Shown one piece after another: positions 42,544-52,444 of a stretch of DNA of 64,000 nt. The stretch spans positions 1 to 64,000 of the forward strand of contig JADJHL010000009.1 of assembly GCA_016707585.1 (NCBI GenBank), given 5' to 3'. The stretch comes from Ignavibacteriales bacterium. GTDB lineage: Bacteria; Bacteroidota; Ignavibacteria; Ignavibacteriales; Ignavibacteriaceae. How positions within the stretch are numbered: position 1 is the first letter of the stretch; the number at the start of each line of letters is the position of its first letter. The translations under genes were made by a program, and so were the position numbers. Below the pieces are notes generated by a model, which saw only the letters and a program-made list of their open reading frames with translations, did no database searches and had not been told where the DNA came from.

Positions 42544-44481
42544 ATGCGTGAATTAATTTACTTAACCGTTGTTCTTCCTTTAGTTGGATTTTTAATCAAT
42601 GGTATTTTTGGTACCAAGATTAAAAATGAAAAACTAATAGGTGCAATTGGCAGTGGTGTAATTGGAATTTCATTTCTTATTGCACTTGGTGCTTTCTTTG
42701 AAACTCTAGGTTTACCGGTTGATCAAAGACAAAAAATTGTTACTCTCTTTAGTTGGCTAACTGTTGGCAATCTTAATGTAAGTTTTGCTTATCAGGTTGA
42801 TCAGCTTTCTCTTGTTATGGCATTAATAGTTACCGGCGTCGGATTTTTAATCCACGTTTACTCAATCGGTTATATGCACGGAGATAAATCTTTCTGGAGA
42901 TTTTTCGCTTATCTTAATCTCTTCATCTTTGCAATGATGAACTTAATTCTTGCAGATAATTTTGTTCTGTTATTCTTGGGTTGGGAAGGTGTAGGTCTTT
43001 GTTCATACTTACTAATAGGATTTTGGTATGATAGAAAATTCGAAAAATCTACAACATCTGATGCAGCTAAAAAAGCATTTGTTGTAAACAGGATTGGTGA
43101 TTTCGGATTTTTACTTGGAATGTTTTTAATCTATATGACTTTTGGAAGTCTGAACTTTAACGAAGTTTTTTCTCGTGCAGTTTCGTTTGATGTTTCTACC
43201 GCAACATTTGGATTTATTGCAATATTTTTATTTATCGGTGCAACAGGAAAATCCGCACAAATTCCTTTGTTCGTTTGGTTACCAGATGCGATGGCTGGTC
43301 CAACACCGGTTTCAGCGCTCATACATGCCGCTACAATGGTTACCGCTGGTGTTTATATGGTTGCCAGAACATCAATTATATTTGCAAGTGCACCTGATAT
43401 TTTAATGGTTGTTGCGATCATTGGAGCTTTAACTGCTTTCTTTGCTGCTACAATCGGTATCGTACAGAATGATATTAAAAAAGTTTTAGCATATTCAACA
43501 GTATCGCAACTTGGTTATATGTTCTTGGCAATGGGAATGGGTGCATTTTCAGCAGGAATTTTTCACGTGATGACTCACGCATTTTTTAAAGCACTTTTGT
43601 TTCTTGGTGCCGGTTCTGTAATTCATGCAATGCATCACGAACAAGATATTCAGAGATACGGCGGATTGAAAAAATATATGCCGAGAACTTATCTTACATT
43701 TTTAATTGCTGCTCTAGCAATCTCAGGATTTCCACCCCTTTCAGGTTTTTTCAGTAAAGATGAAATTCTCTGGCAAGCTTATGCAAATGGAGGATTATTC
43801 TTCTGGATACTTGGAGCAGGCACAGCAATGATGACCGCATTTTATATGTTCCGTCTTTACATTCTTACATTTGAAGGAACGCCAAGATTCGGACACGATA
43901 AACATCCACATGAATCTCCGGCAGTCATGACTTTGCCATTAATTGTTCTAGCTGTCTTAGCTGTAATTGGTGGATTGATTGGAATTCCTGAAATATTTTC
44001 TGGTGAACATGGAAATCAATTTCATAATTTCTTAGCACCTTTGTTTAAAGATGCTGATAGAAAACTTGCATCATTTAATGCTCATTCACACTTCGAAGAA
44101 ATACTTTTGATGGTTTTATCTGTTGTGTTTGCTGTTGCAGCAATAATGTTTGCAAGATATGTTTATCTCAAAAAGATTTCTATCGCAAATAATACAGCAC
44201 AAAAGTTTAAAGGATTATACAATTTGCTATGGAATAAATATTTTGTTGATGAAGCATACGATACAGCAGTTGTAAATCCAATTTTACAAACATCAAGATC
44301 ATTTTTATGGAAGATTGCTGATAATAAGATTATTGATGGTGTTGTAAATGGTTCAGCAAATATTATTGATGTTATTTCAATTAACATAAGAAAATTACAA
44401 ACAGGTGTGGCTCAGTTTTACGCATTAGTTATGGTGTTGGGAATTGTTGCCGCCTTCTTCTGGATAATTTTAAGTTTATAA
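42544..44481 (+). CDS. nuoL: NADH-quinone oxidoreductase subunit L
   Basis: 645 residues, about 16 membrane helices, with the long lateral helix toward the C-terminus (about 530-600). Antiporter-like proton channel marks: FLGWEGVGLCSYLLIGFWY with the key Glu, PVSALIHAATMVTAGVYMVA and NDIKKVLAYSTVSQLGYMF with the channel lysines. It pumps protons across the inner membrane. Start ATG 42544; G-rich ribosome site in the preceding repeat. One base between its stop and nuoM. Confidence 0.95.
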   Translation: MRELIYLTVVLPLVGFLINGIFGTKIKNEKLIGAIGSGVIGISFLIALGAFFETLGLPVDQRQKIVTLFSWLTVGNLNVSFAYQVDQLSLVMALIVTGVGFLIHVYSIGYMHGDKSFWRFFAYLNLFIFAMMNLILADNFVLLFLGWEGVGLCSYLLIGFWYDRKFEKSTTSDAAKKAFVVNRIGDFGFLLGMFLIYMTFGSLNFNEVFSRAVSFDVSTATFGFIAIFLFIGATGKSAQIPLFVWLPDAMAGPTPVSALIHAATMVTAGVYMVARTSIIFASAPDILMVVAIIGALTAFFAATIGIVQNDIKKVLAYSTVSQLGYMFLAMGMGAFSAGIFHVMTHAFFKALLFLGAGSVIHAMHHEQDIQRYGGLKKYMPRTYLTFLIAALAISGFPPLSGFFSKDEILWQAYANGGLFFWILGAGTAMMTAFYMFRLYILTFEGTPRFGHDKHPHESPAVMTLPLIVLAVLAVIGGLIGIPEIFSGEHGNQFHNFLAPLFKDADRKLASFNAHSHFEEILLMVLSVVFAVAAIMFARYVYLKKISIANNTAQKFKGLYNLLWNKYFVDEAYDTAVVNPILQTSRSFLWKIADNKIIDGVVNGSANIIDVISINIRKLQTGVAQFYALVMVLGIVAAFFWIILSL

Positions 44482-44482
44482 A

Positions 44483-46048
44483 ATGGAACAAAACTCACTG
44501 TTAACATATTTAATTTTAATTCCACTTATTGGTTCAATCTTAATTTTATTCATTAAGAAGGAACAAGTAAATTTTATTAAATATTTTGCTGTCGGATTAT
44601 CAACATTTGCATTCCTGCTTTCACTCGTAATTTATTTTCAGTTTGATTCGGCAAATTCTGATTTTCAATTCATAAATAAAATTGAGTGGATAAAAGGATT
44701 AAACATCCATTATCACGTTGGCGTTGATGGAATGTCTTTGCTGCTAGTTTTACTAACAACTTTTCTTACGCCGCTTACTTTAATTTCAAGCTGGTCAAGT
44801 ATCAAAAACAAAGTAAAAGAATTTACATTTTTCTTTTTGATGCTAGAAGTTGGAATGCTTGGTGTTTTCATTTCGCTTGATTTGTTTCTCTTCTACATTT
44901 TCTGGGAAGCAATGTTAATTCCAATGTATTTTATAATTGGAATCTGGGGAGGTAAAGAAAGAGTTTACGCGGCGATTAAGTTTTTTATTTATACAATGTT
45001 TGGCAGCTTGTTAATGCTTGTTGCAATTGTGTGGCTAGCTGTTTATGCGATTGGCCCACTTGGATATTTTACAACAAACTTAATTGAGCTTTATTCAGTC
45101 GCACCACAAATTCCGATGAACATTCAAATTTGGATGTTCTTAGCATTTGCATTCAGTTTTGCAATTAAAGTTCCTTTGTTTCCATTGCACACCTGGTTAC
45201 CGGATGCCCACGTACAAGCTCCAACTGCTGGTTCTGTGATACTTGCTGGAGTTCTGCTTAAAATGGGAACTTATGGACTACTAAGATTTAATCTTCCTTT
45301 ATTTCCAGAAGCTTCAATCATTGCTGCTCCATACATTTCTGTACTTGCAGTAATTGGAATTATTTACGGCGCACTAGTTGCAATGGTTCAAACAGATGTT
45401 AAAAAACTTGTTGCTTATTCTTCGGTTTCTCATTTAGGATTTGTTGTACTTGGAATTTTTGCAATGACTCAAGAATCAATTCAAGGTGCAGTAATACAAA
45501 TGATAAATCACGGATTATCAACTGGAGCATTATTCCTTTTAGTTGGTGTGATTTACGAAAGAACACACACTCGTGAAATTGCTGACTACGGAGGAATTGC
45601 AAAACTAGTTCCTGTATTTTCATTTGCATTAATGTTTGCTTCACTTTCATCTGTTGGATTGCCGGGACTAAACGGATTTGTTGGCGAGTTTTTAATTCTA
45701 CTTGGTTCATTCCAATCTCCAATATTAAACAGCTGGTGGTTTACAGTTTTTGCAGCAAGTGGAGTAATATTTGCCGCAGTATACTTATTGTGGATGTATC
45801 AGCGGGTTGTGTTTGGTGAAGTAAAAAATCCAAAGCTTGATGGATTGAAAGATATGAATGCGAGAGAAATATTTGTTCTTGCTCCGATATTTATTTTTAT
45901 AGTTTGGATTGGAATTTATCCAACTACATTCTTAAAAGTTTCTGATAAATCAACCGCAAAAGTTGTGAAACAAATATATCATCCTGTAAAAGTTAGTCCT
46001 GTGGAACTTGGTTTAAATCAATCATCTAAACAAGAAGTTAAAAGATAA
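44483..46048 (+). CDS. nuoM: NADH-quinone oxidoreductase subunit M
   Basis: 521 residues, 14 membrane helices. Marks: NIHYHVGVDGMSLLLVLLT, LFLFYIFWEAMLIPMYFIIG with the conserved Glu, FPLHTWLPDAHVQAPTAGSV and TDVKKLVAYSSVSHLGFVVL. Proton-pumping antiporter-like subunit. Seven bases before nuoN. Confidence 0.95.
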   Translation: MEQNSLLTYLILIPLIGSILILFIKKEQVNFIKYFAVGLSTFAFLLSLVIYFQFDSANSDFQFINKIEWIKGLNIHYHVGVDGMSLLLVLLTTFLTPLTLISSWSSIKNKVKEFTFFFLMLEVGMLGVFISLDLFLFYIFWEAMLIPMYFIIGIWGGKERVYAAIKFFIYTMFGSLLMLVAIVWLAVYAIGPLGYFTTNLIELYSVAPQIPMNIQIWMFLAFAFSFAIKVPLFPLHTWLPDAHVQAPTAGSVILAGVLLKMGTYGLLRFNLPLFPEASIIAAPYISVLAVIGIIYGALVAMVQTDVKKLVAYSSVSHLGFVVLGIFAMTQESIQGAVIQMINHGLSTGALFLLVGVIYERTHTREIADYGGIAKLVPVFSFALMFASLSSVGLPGLNGFVGEFLILLGSFQSPILNSWWFTVFAASGVIFAAVYLLWMYQRVVFGEVKNPKLDGLKDMNAREIFVLAPIFIFIVWIGIYPTTFLKVSDKSTAKVVKQIYHPVKVSPVELGLNQSSKQEVKR

Positions 46049-46055
46049 GATTACA

Positions 46056-47483
46056 ATGTTTATAAATTTTCAAGAATTTTTTAATTTAATACCAATTATA
46101 ATTGTTGCAACCGGCATTGTATTATCTCTTTTAATTGAAATGTATTCCAAGAAGAGCGAAACAATTCTTCCATGGTTTTCTGTACTTATGTTTTTAGCTG
46201 CCGGATTGCATTCACTTTATTACACAAAAGATGTATCTATCATTCTCCAGGGTATGCTCGCAACAGGCGGAAATGTAAATGTCTTTCACGCAATATTTAC
46301 ACTTGGAGCCGCAGTTGTAACTCTACTTTCAATCGATTACATAAAAAAATACGGTGCATATTTTGGCGAGTATTATATCATCATCCAGACTTCTGTTTTG
46401 GGCATGATGTTAATGGCCGCAGCGAAAGATTTATTTGTAATCTTTCTTGGTTTGGAAATTATGTCCGTTTCATTCTACATACTTGCAGGAATGAACCGTA
46501 AAAAAGCTGGTGCTAATGAAGCATCACTTAAATATTTTTTACTTGGTGCATTTGCAACTGGATTTATTGTATACGGGATTGCATTGATTTACGGTAGCGC
46601 TCAAACAACTTCTATTGATTTTATAACTTCTAATTTTGCTGAGTTAACCAAGAATTTATTGTTCATATCTGGCGTCCTTCTTTTCTTAATTGGATTCTCA
46701 TTTAAGATTGCAGCATTTCCATTTCATATGTGGGTGCCGGATGTTTATGAAGGTTCACCTACAACAGTCGCAGCACTATTTTCAACTGGTGGAAAAGCAG
46801 CTGCATTTAGTGCAATCTTAGCGACCCTTTTTGCGTTATTTAATGGACCAAACGGAAATTTATTTACACCATATTTTGCAGTAATTTCAGTTCTCTCAAT
46901 GTTCTACGGAAGTATTGTTGCGATTGCACAAACTAACATTAAGAGAATGTTAGCTTACTCTTCAATCGCGCACGCTGGTTATCTTGCAATTGGCTTAGCT
47001 GCCGGAAATCATGATGCCGTTGCAGGAGTTATTTTTTATTTAGCTGCTTACACATTTATGAACCTTGGTGCATTTGGAATTATTTCTTTGCTTGAAGGAA
47101 AAGATGAAACAAATCTAGACATTAATTCTTATGCAGGATTAGGAAACAGAAAACCTTTATTAGCTGGTTTACTTGCGGTCCTGATGTTTGCTCTTGCTGG
47201 GTTACCGCCATTTGGCGGATTCTTTGGAAAGTATTATATCTTTGTTGCGGCTATTAAATCGCACTTAACCTGGCTCGCAATACTTGGAGTTTTATCCAGT
47301 GCAATTAGCGTTTACTTTTATTTGCGCATAGTTGTTTTGATGTACTTTAAACCTTCAGAAAATGATTTTGCAATTGAAACAAATAACAATGCAATGATTG
47401 CAATTGTTTTTTCAGTCCTTCTTATAATATTACTTGGAATCTTTCCCGGTACATTAATAGATTTGGTAACAAAATTTATTTAG
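46056..47483 (+). CDS. nuoN: NADH-quinone oxidoreductase subunit N
   Basis: 475 residues, about 14 helices. Marks: LFVIFLGLEIMSVSFYILAG with the channel Glu, FPFHMWVPDVYEGSPTTVAA and TNIKRMLAYSSIAHAGYLAI. Last gene of the nuo run, closed by a strong terminator at 47488-47513. Confidence 0.95.
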   Translation: MFINFQEFFNLIPIIIVATGIVLSLLIEMYSKKSETILPWFSVLMFLAAGLHSLYYTKDVSIILQGMLATGGNVNVFHAIFTLGAAVVTLLSIDYIKKYGAYFGEYYIIIQTSVLGMMLMAAAKDLFVIFLGLEIMSVSFYILAGMNRKKAGANEASLKYFLLGAFATGFIVYGIALIYGSAQTTSIDFITSNFAELTKNLLFISGVLLFLIGFSFKIAAFPFHMWVPDVYEGSPTTVAALFSTGGKAAAFSAILATLFALFNGPNGNLFTPYFAVISVLSMFYGSIVAIAQTNIKRMLAYSSIAHAGYLAIGLAAGNHDAVAGVIFYLAAYTFMNLGAFGIISLLEGKDETNLDINSYAGLGNRKPLLAGLLAVLMFALAGLPPFGGFFGKYYIFVAAIKSHLTWLAILGVLSSAISVYFYLRIVVLMYFKPSENDFAIETNNNAMIAIVFSVLLIILLGIFPGTLIDLVTKFI

Positions 47484-47487
47484 GATT

Positions 47488-47513
47488 AAAAAGGGAAGTA
47501 ATTCCCTTTTTTT
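47488..47513 (+). terminator. Terminator after nuoN
   Basis: AAAAAGGGAA (47488-47497) and TTCCCTTTTT (47502-47511) form a 10-bp stem with loop GTAA, followed by more T. Confidence 0.8.
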
Positions 47514-47529
47514 ATGATAAAGAAATTAT

Positions 47530-49086
47530 ATGATACCACTTTATAACACATCTCAAATTCGTAACCTTGATACATTCGCAATTAAAAGATTAAATGTTCC
47601 CGGAATCGTTCTGATGGAAAATGCTGCAATTGGTATTTATCAATCCATTTTAGAACGAGTTGGAAATATAAATTGCGTTGGAGTTGTTTGTGGAAAAGGA
47701 AATAACGGCGGCGATGGTTATGCTGTTGCAAGACATTATTCAAATGCAGGGGTTGATGTTAGGGTAATTTCTTTAGGCTCTCAAAATGATTTAAGTGAAG
47801 ACTGTAAAACAAATTTTAATATTTTACAAAGTCTTTCATCACAAAGAAAAAATCTTAAAATAAAATCATATAAATCCTTAAAAGATATTAATTGGTTAAA
47901 AGATTGTAATGTAATTGTGGACGCAATTCTTGGTAGTGGATTTATTGGAGATCTGAAAGAGCCTTATTCATCAATAAGTAAATCACTAAATAAAATATCC
48001 TCCTTTAAATGTGCAATTGATGTTCCAACAGGACTAAATTCTGATACTGGTTTTGGTGAAATTGTTTTCAATTCTGATTTAACGGTTACACTTGGTGAGT
48101 TTAAAAAAGGATTGTTTATTGGAAATGGTTACGAGTTTTGTGGTGAAGTCACTTTAAAAGAAATTGGAATTGGCAAAGATTATTTTGATGATATAAACCC
48201 GGATACATATTTAATCGAACCTGAAGATGTTTATTCATTTTTACCAAAAAGAAAAAAAACAGTTAATAAATACTCTGCTGGAAAAGTTTTATCAATCGCT
48301 GGATCTTATAAATATCCGGGAGCTGCAGCATTAACATCACAATCTACTTTAGTTTCAGGTACTGGCGCATCAATTCTTGCAATTCCAGAAGGTACAAAAA
48401 AACTAATACATAAAAACTTGCTTGAAGTTGTTGTTGAGTCTTATGGAAATGCAAAATCAAAATATTTTGATGAGGAAGCATTAAAAACTCTTCAACAAAT
48501 AATAAAATGGGCGGATGTTGTTTCGATTGGTCCAGGTTTGGGCAGGGAAGATGAAACTGTAAGTGCAGTTAAAAGATTTTTACTTGATCAGAAATTTAAG
48601 TTTGCAGTTATTGATGCAGATGCACTGTTTGCATTAGATAAAACATTTATAGAAAAAGTTAATCTTAAGAATTGTATTCTCACTCCGCATCTCGGAGAGT
48701 TTTCTCAAATGATTGGTTTAGAATCTAAATTGATCGAGAAAGATATTCTTAGTTACGGAAAAGATTTTGCGGTTAAACATAAATGTATCTTAGTCTTAAA
48801 AGGTGCACCAACAATTATTTTTAATCCTGATGGTGAAACATTTATTAATACTACAGGAAACAGTGGCATGGCAAAATTTGGTACTGGCGATGTACTTACA
48901 GGAATTATAGCTGGACTACTATCGCAAAATAAAAATTCTGAAGCGGCTGCAATAGCAGGAGTTTATTTACATAGTTTATCCGCTGATTTATTACTAAACA
49001 AAAAGCCAATCTCAAATTACCTTGCTTCAGATATTTTGAATAATTATCCTTCCGCCGTAAAATTTTTAGAGGAAAGCATTGTATAG
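47530..49086 (+). CDS. nnr: Bifunctional NAD(P)HX epimerase/dehydratase
   Basis: 518 residues. The N-terminal YjeF epimerase domain (1-220) has GVVCGKGNNGGDGYAVARHY. The C-terminal ribokinase-like ADP-dependent dehydratase (about 235-515) has GKVLSIAGSYKYPGAAALTS, ILTPHLGEFSQM and GTGDVLTGIIAGLLSQ, the GxGD phosphate motif. It repairs hydrated NADH and NADPH. It follows the nuo terminator by 16 bases. The VanZ gene overlaps its end by 8 bases. Confidence 0.93.
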   Translation: MIPLYNTSQIRNLDTFAIKRLNVPGIVLMENAAIGIYQSILERVGNINCVGVVCGKGNNGGDGYAVARHYSNAGVDVRVISLGSQNDLSEDCKTNFNILQSLSSQRKNLKIKSYKSLKDINWLKDCNVIVDAILGSGFIGDLKEPYSSISKSLNKISSFKCAIDVPTGLNSDTGFGEIVFNSDLTVTLGEFKKGLFIGNGYEFCGEVTLKEIGIGKDYFDDINPDTYLIEPEDVYSFLPKRKKTVNKYSAGKVLSIAGSYKYPGAAALTSQSTLVSGTGASILAIPEGTKKLIHKNLLEVVVESYGNAKSKYFDEEALKTLQQIIKWADVVSIGPGLGREDETVSAVKRFLLDQKFKFAVIDADALFALDKTFIEKVNLKNCILTPHLGEFSQMIGLESKLIEKDILSYGKDFAVKHKCILVLKGAPTIIFNPDGETFINTTGNSGMAKFGTGDVLTGIIAGLLSQNKNSEAAAIAGVYLHSLSADLLLNKKPISNYLASDILNNYPSAVKFLEESIV

Positions 49087-49489
49087 TTATCTCCAATCAC
49101 ACAAAAAACACCTTATTCATTTACCATTATTAATTTACTGGATAATTTTATTTATTCTAACATCGTTGCCAACAGGTTTAGCTATTGAAACCAGAGATGT
49201 AAGTGATAAACTTTTACATTTTGGAGCTTATGGATTATTAAGCGGATTACTTTTTTTGAATTTGCACTTCCAAAATAAATTTCAATTACTAAAAAAATAT
49301 CCTGCAACACTAACTGTCCTAATCGCATCTTCGTATGGTTTTTTTGATGAAATCCACCAAATGTTTGTACCAGGTAGAAGTGCAGAATTTTTGGATTGGC
49401 TTGCTGATTTTTCGGGTTCACTTTTAGCTGTTTTGATAACCGGATATCTGATCAAAAAGATTAAAGAATTTGAGCTTAAAGAAGTTTGA
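49079..49489 (+). CDS. VanZ family membrane protein
   Basis: 136 residues, four hydrophobic helices (LPLLIYWIILFILTSLPTG near 16-34). DKLLHFGAYGLLSGLLF and DEIHQMFVPGRSAEFLDWLA are VanZ marks, with conserved acidic and His residues between helices. Family function is not settled; one member gives teicoplanin resistance. Start TTG 49079 overlaps nnr. A second start is possible at a later Met but would remove the first helix. Confidence 0.8.
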   Translation: MYSYLQSHKKHLIHLPLLIYWIILFILTSLPTGLAIETRDVSDKLLHFGAYGLLSGLLFLNLHFQNKFQLLKKYPATLTVLIASSYGFFDEIHQMFVPGRSAEFLDWLADFSGSLLAVLITGYLIKKIKEFELKEV

Positions 49490-49689
49490 GTTTTAAATTA
49501 TGATTACCAAAAGTAACCAAATTGTGAAAACAAATCTTTTTTGTAATAGTTATTGCTTTCTCACACAATAGAATTTTGTTGATATAATTAAATCCATTTG
49601 TAGGCAATAAAATTGTTTTTTTAACCAATCAGATTAAGTATTTTTGATTCAGAAAAAATTTAAGTAAAAAATTATAATTCATTGAAATA

Positions 49690-50718
49690 ATGATTAAGAA
49701 TAAAAAATATAATTCAAGTAAATCACTTTTACTTTTTATTTTAATCATACTTGTAAGTCTTTCTTTCCTCTATTTTATTAAGTATCAAAACCAATCATTA
49801 AGCTTATCAGAATTTAATCTTTTAAAAATAGGAAACATCATTAATTTGTTTTTCCATTTTATTTTAATTCTTGGTGCATTTATAATCTTTTATAGCAAAA
49901 GCATCCAACCGGATATCAAATATTTATTTCCTATACTTATTATTAGTCAATTCTTGCTTATCTCTGTTTATGTAGCATCAAAAATGTCACTTCCATTTGA
50001 TGATTTATATTATTTAAGCCAAAGCGGGAATAGATTATTTATTGGCATATTGTTTTCATTATACCAATTTACTTTTTTTGTAATGATGTTCTATATATGG
50101 GGTAACGTATTTAAATTAAAAAATTTACTAGTGATAAGATCCATACTTAATGCTGGCTGGATAATGCTTTTCTTTTTAGTGCTTTCTTTTGTGTTTATTA
50201 TTACAAAAGAAAACTCATTCGAAGAATCAGACTTTAAAATTGGTAAAAACAATTCTGCTGTTGTTTTGGGTGCCGCAGTCTGGAGTAAAAATAAACCAAG
50301 TCCAACATTAGCAGCTCGCGTTGATAAAGCTATCGATCTGTTACAAAGAGGAAAAATAGATGCAATCTATTTAACTGGTGGAAATGCACCAGGCGAACTT
50401 GCTGAATCCGAAGTAGCTTATAATTATATTAAGAAAAAAAATAAAAATGTGGTTAATATTTTTAAGGAAACAAATACAAAATCCACAAATGAACAAATAC
50501 AGTATATAGAATCCAGCCTTTTGACAAATGAAAATAACAAAAATATTATAGTAATTTCGGACAGCTATCATTTAGTGCGGATAATTGAGATAAGTAATTT
50601 TCATAATATACAAATACAAGTGGCACCATCGGATTTACCATTAAGTTTTGAAAAAGCATTATATTTTAAAGTACGAGAGGCTTTAGCATTAGTTGTATTC
50701 TGGTTCTTTGCATATTAA
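49690..50718 (+). CDS. YdcF/DUF218 family membrane protein
   Basis: 342 residues. The first 180 are five or six membrane helices (LLLFILIILVSLSFLYFIKY; FFVMMFYIWGNVFKL). The soluble DUF218 domain starts about residue 192: SAVVLGAAVWSKNKPSPTLA, AIYLTGGNAPGELAESEVAY, IVISDSYHLVRIIEI. DUF218 proteins (SanA, YdcF, ElyC) act in envelope or lipid-carrier metabolism. The long N-terminal membrane part is unlike SanA and closer to ElyC. Unclear promoter in the 200-base gap before it. Confidence 0.8.
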   Translation: MIKNKKYNSSKSLLLFILIILVSLSFLYFIKYQNQSLSLSEFNLLKIGNIINLFFHFILILGAFIIFYSKSIQPDIKYLFPILIISQFLLISVYVASKMSLPFDDLYYLSQSGNRLFIGILFSLYQFTFFVMMFYIWGNVFKLKNLLVIRSILNAGWIMLFFLVLSFVFIITKENSFEESDFKIGKNNSAVVLGAAVWSKNKPSPTLAARVDKAIDLLQRGKIDAIYLTGGNAPGELAESEVAYNYIKKKNKNVVNIFKETNTKSTNEQIQYIESSLLTNENNKNIIVISDSYHLVRIIEISNFHNIQIQVAPSDLPLSFEKALYFKVREALALVVFWFFAY

Positions 50719-50741
50719 TTAAATCTATATCAGGAGTGATA

Positions 50742-51227
50742 ATGTCGGCAGTGTTTAAGAGAAGAATAGTTAGAGAAAGAGTTTTACAAATTCTTTATGC
50801 GTATGAAATTAATAATGAAAATCTTATGGCTTTAACAAATAGCTTACTTGCTGAAGTGATAGATGAAAATGACAAAAAATTTGGTGAAGATTTAGTAAAT
50901 CGTGTTCTGATAAACAAAAAAGATCTTGATGATAGAATTCAAAAGCGAGTTAGTAATTGGGAAATGGGACGTATTGCTCTTATCGATAAAATATTATTGC
51001 GTATGGCGATTTGTGAATTATTGTACTTTACAGATATTCCTCCTAAAGTTTCAATCAATGAAGCAATAGAAATTGCAAAAATTTATAGCACTGCTGGAAG
51101 TGGAAAATTTATAAATGGAATTTTGGATACTATTTTATCAGAAGAAAAAACTTCTGGCAGTCTAAATAAAACTGGTCGAGGTCTGGTTGATGAATCTGTA
51201 AATAAACAACAACCTAAAACTTCCTAA
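50742..51227 (+). CDS. nusB: Transcription antitermination factor NusB
   Basis: About 161 residues, all-helical. Start ATG 50742, with AGGAG at 50732-50736; the GTG at 50736 overlaps that ribosome site and is not used. FKRRIVRERVLQILYAYEIN, IDKILLRMAICELLYFTDIP and VSINEAIEIAKIYSTAGSGK are NusB marks; the last is the conserved C-terminal helix pair. It binds NusE and boxA RNA in rRNA antitermination. One-base overlap with the following transporter gene. Confidence 0.9.
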   Translation: MSAVFKRRIVRERVLQILYAYEINNENLMALTNSLLAEVIDENDKKFGEDLVNRVLINKKDLDDRIQKRVSNWEMGRIALIDKILLRMAICELLYFTDIPPKVSINEAIEIAKIYSTAGSGKFINGILDTILSEEKTSGSLNKTGRGLVDESVNKQQPKTS

Positions 51228-52443
51228 TGAACGAAAAGAAAAAAATATTTATATGGACTCTTTTCGATTTTGCTAACACATCATTTTCAATTGTTGTTGT
51301 AACATTTCTTTACGCAGTATATTTCAAAAAAGTTGTAGCGCAAGGCCAGCCAATTGGTGATTTATATTGGTCAATCGGTACAAGCTTAGCTATGATTATA
51401 ACTGCATTAGTTTCACCTGTACTTGGTGCGATTGCAGATTATTCTGCTGGTAAAAAAAGATTTTTATTATTTTTTACTTTATTGTGTATTACTGCAACAG
51501 CATCACTCTTTTTTGTTGGAAGTGGAGATGTTTTTTTAGGAATTACAATTTTTATTTTTGCAAATGTTGGATTTGAAGCTGGATTAGTTTTTTACGATTC
51601 ATTTTTACCCGAAATTACAACACCAAAAAATTATGGTAGAGTTAGCGGTTACGGATTTGCGATGGGATATCTCGGTTCACTTGCAACTTTGGCAATTATC
51701 TTTCCACTTATTCAATCTGAAATGATTAAAGAATCTTTCCCAATCGCAGCATTATTCTTTCTTGTATTTTCATTACCAATTTTTATTTATTTAAAAGATA
51801 ATAGAAAAGTTGTACCAGAGCATGAATCTTTTTTAACTATAGGCGTAACACGAGTTTGGAATACTTTATCACATCTTAAGAATTATAAAAATCTTGCAAC
51901 ATTTTTACTTGCATATTTCTTTTACATTGAAGGTGTAAATACAATAATTTTCTTTTCTGGAAATTATGCCAGCACAACTTTAGGATTTTCAGAAACAGAA
52001 TTATTGGTTTTCTTTTTAACTGTTCAAACAACTGCAATTGTCGGTTCTGTTGTTTTGGGAATTTTAGCTGATTCAATCGGACAAAAAAAACTATTATTAT
52101 AACTTTAATTATGTGGTTAATTACTGTTGTGATCGCTTATTTGGTTCAAGATAAAAATGGATTTTATGTTGTAGGATTAATTGCAGGTGCTGCAATGGGT
52201 TCAAGTCAATCAACAAGCAGAAGTTTGATGAGCAAACTTACACCTGTTGATAAGAAAACAGAATTTTTTGGATTTTATTCTTTCTTCGGAAAAAGTTCTG
52301 CGATTGTTGGGCCATTAGTATTTGGATTGGTTAGCTATATTTCTGGCGATCAGCGTTTAGCGATATTTTCAATCGGAGTTTTCTTTTTAATAGGGCTTTT
52401 TATTCTTTTAAAAGTTGATGATAAGCCAGTATTATCAACTTGA
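51227..52443 (+). CDS. UMF1/Atg22-like MFS transporter (one frame break)
   Basis: MNEKKKIFIWTLFDFANTSF is the start of the UMF1 (PF11700-type) family, with FDFANTSFS conserved. Twelve helices are seen if the frame is joined. The break is in an A run at 52084-52091: eight A are present and nine restore GQKKTIIITLIMWLITVVIA. The second part ends GLFILLKVDDKPVLST. 405 residues after repair. Substrate unknown. The stop is one base from the end of the convergent CDF gene. Confidence 0.85.
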
Positions 52444-52444
52444 A

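Noticed and set aside
45399..45722. Minus-strand frame inside nuoM
   Set aside because: Antisense shadow of a highly conserved membrane protein gene.
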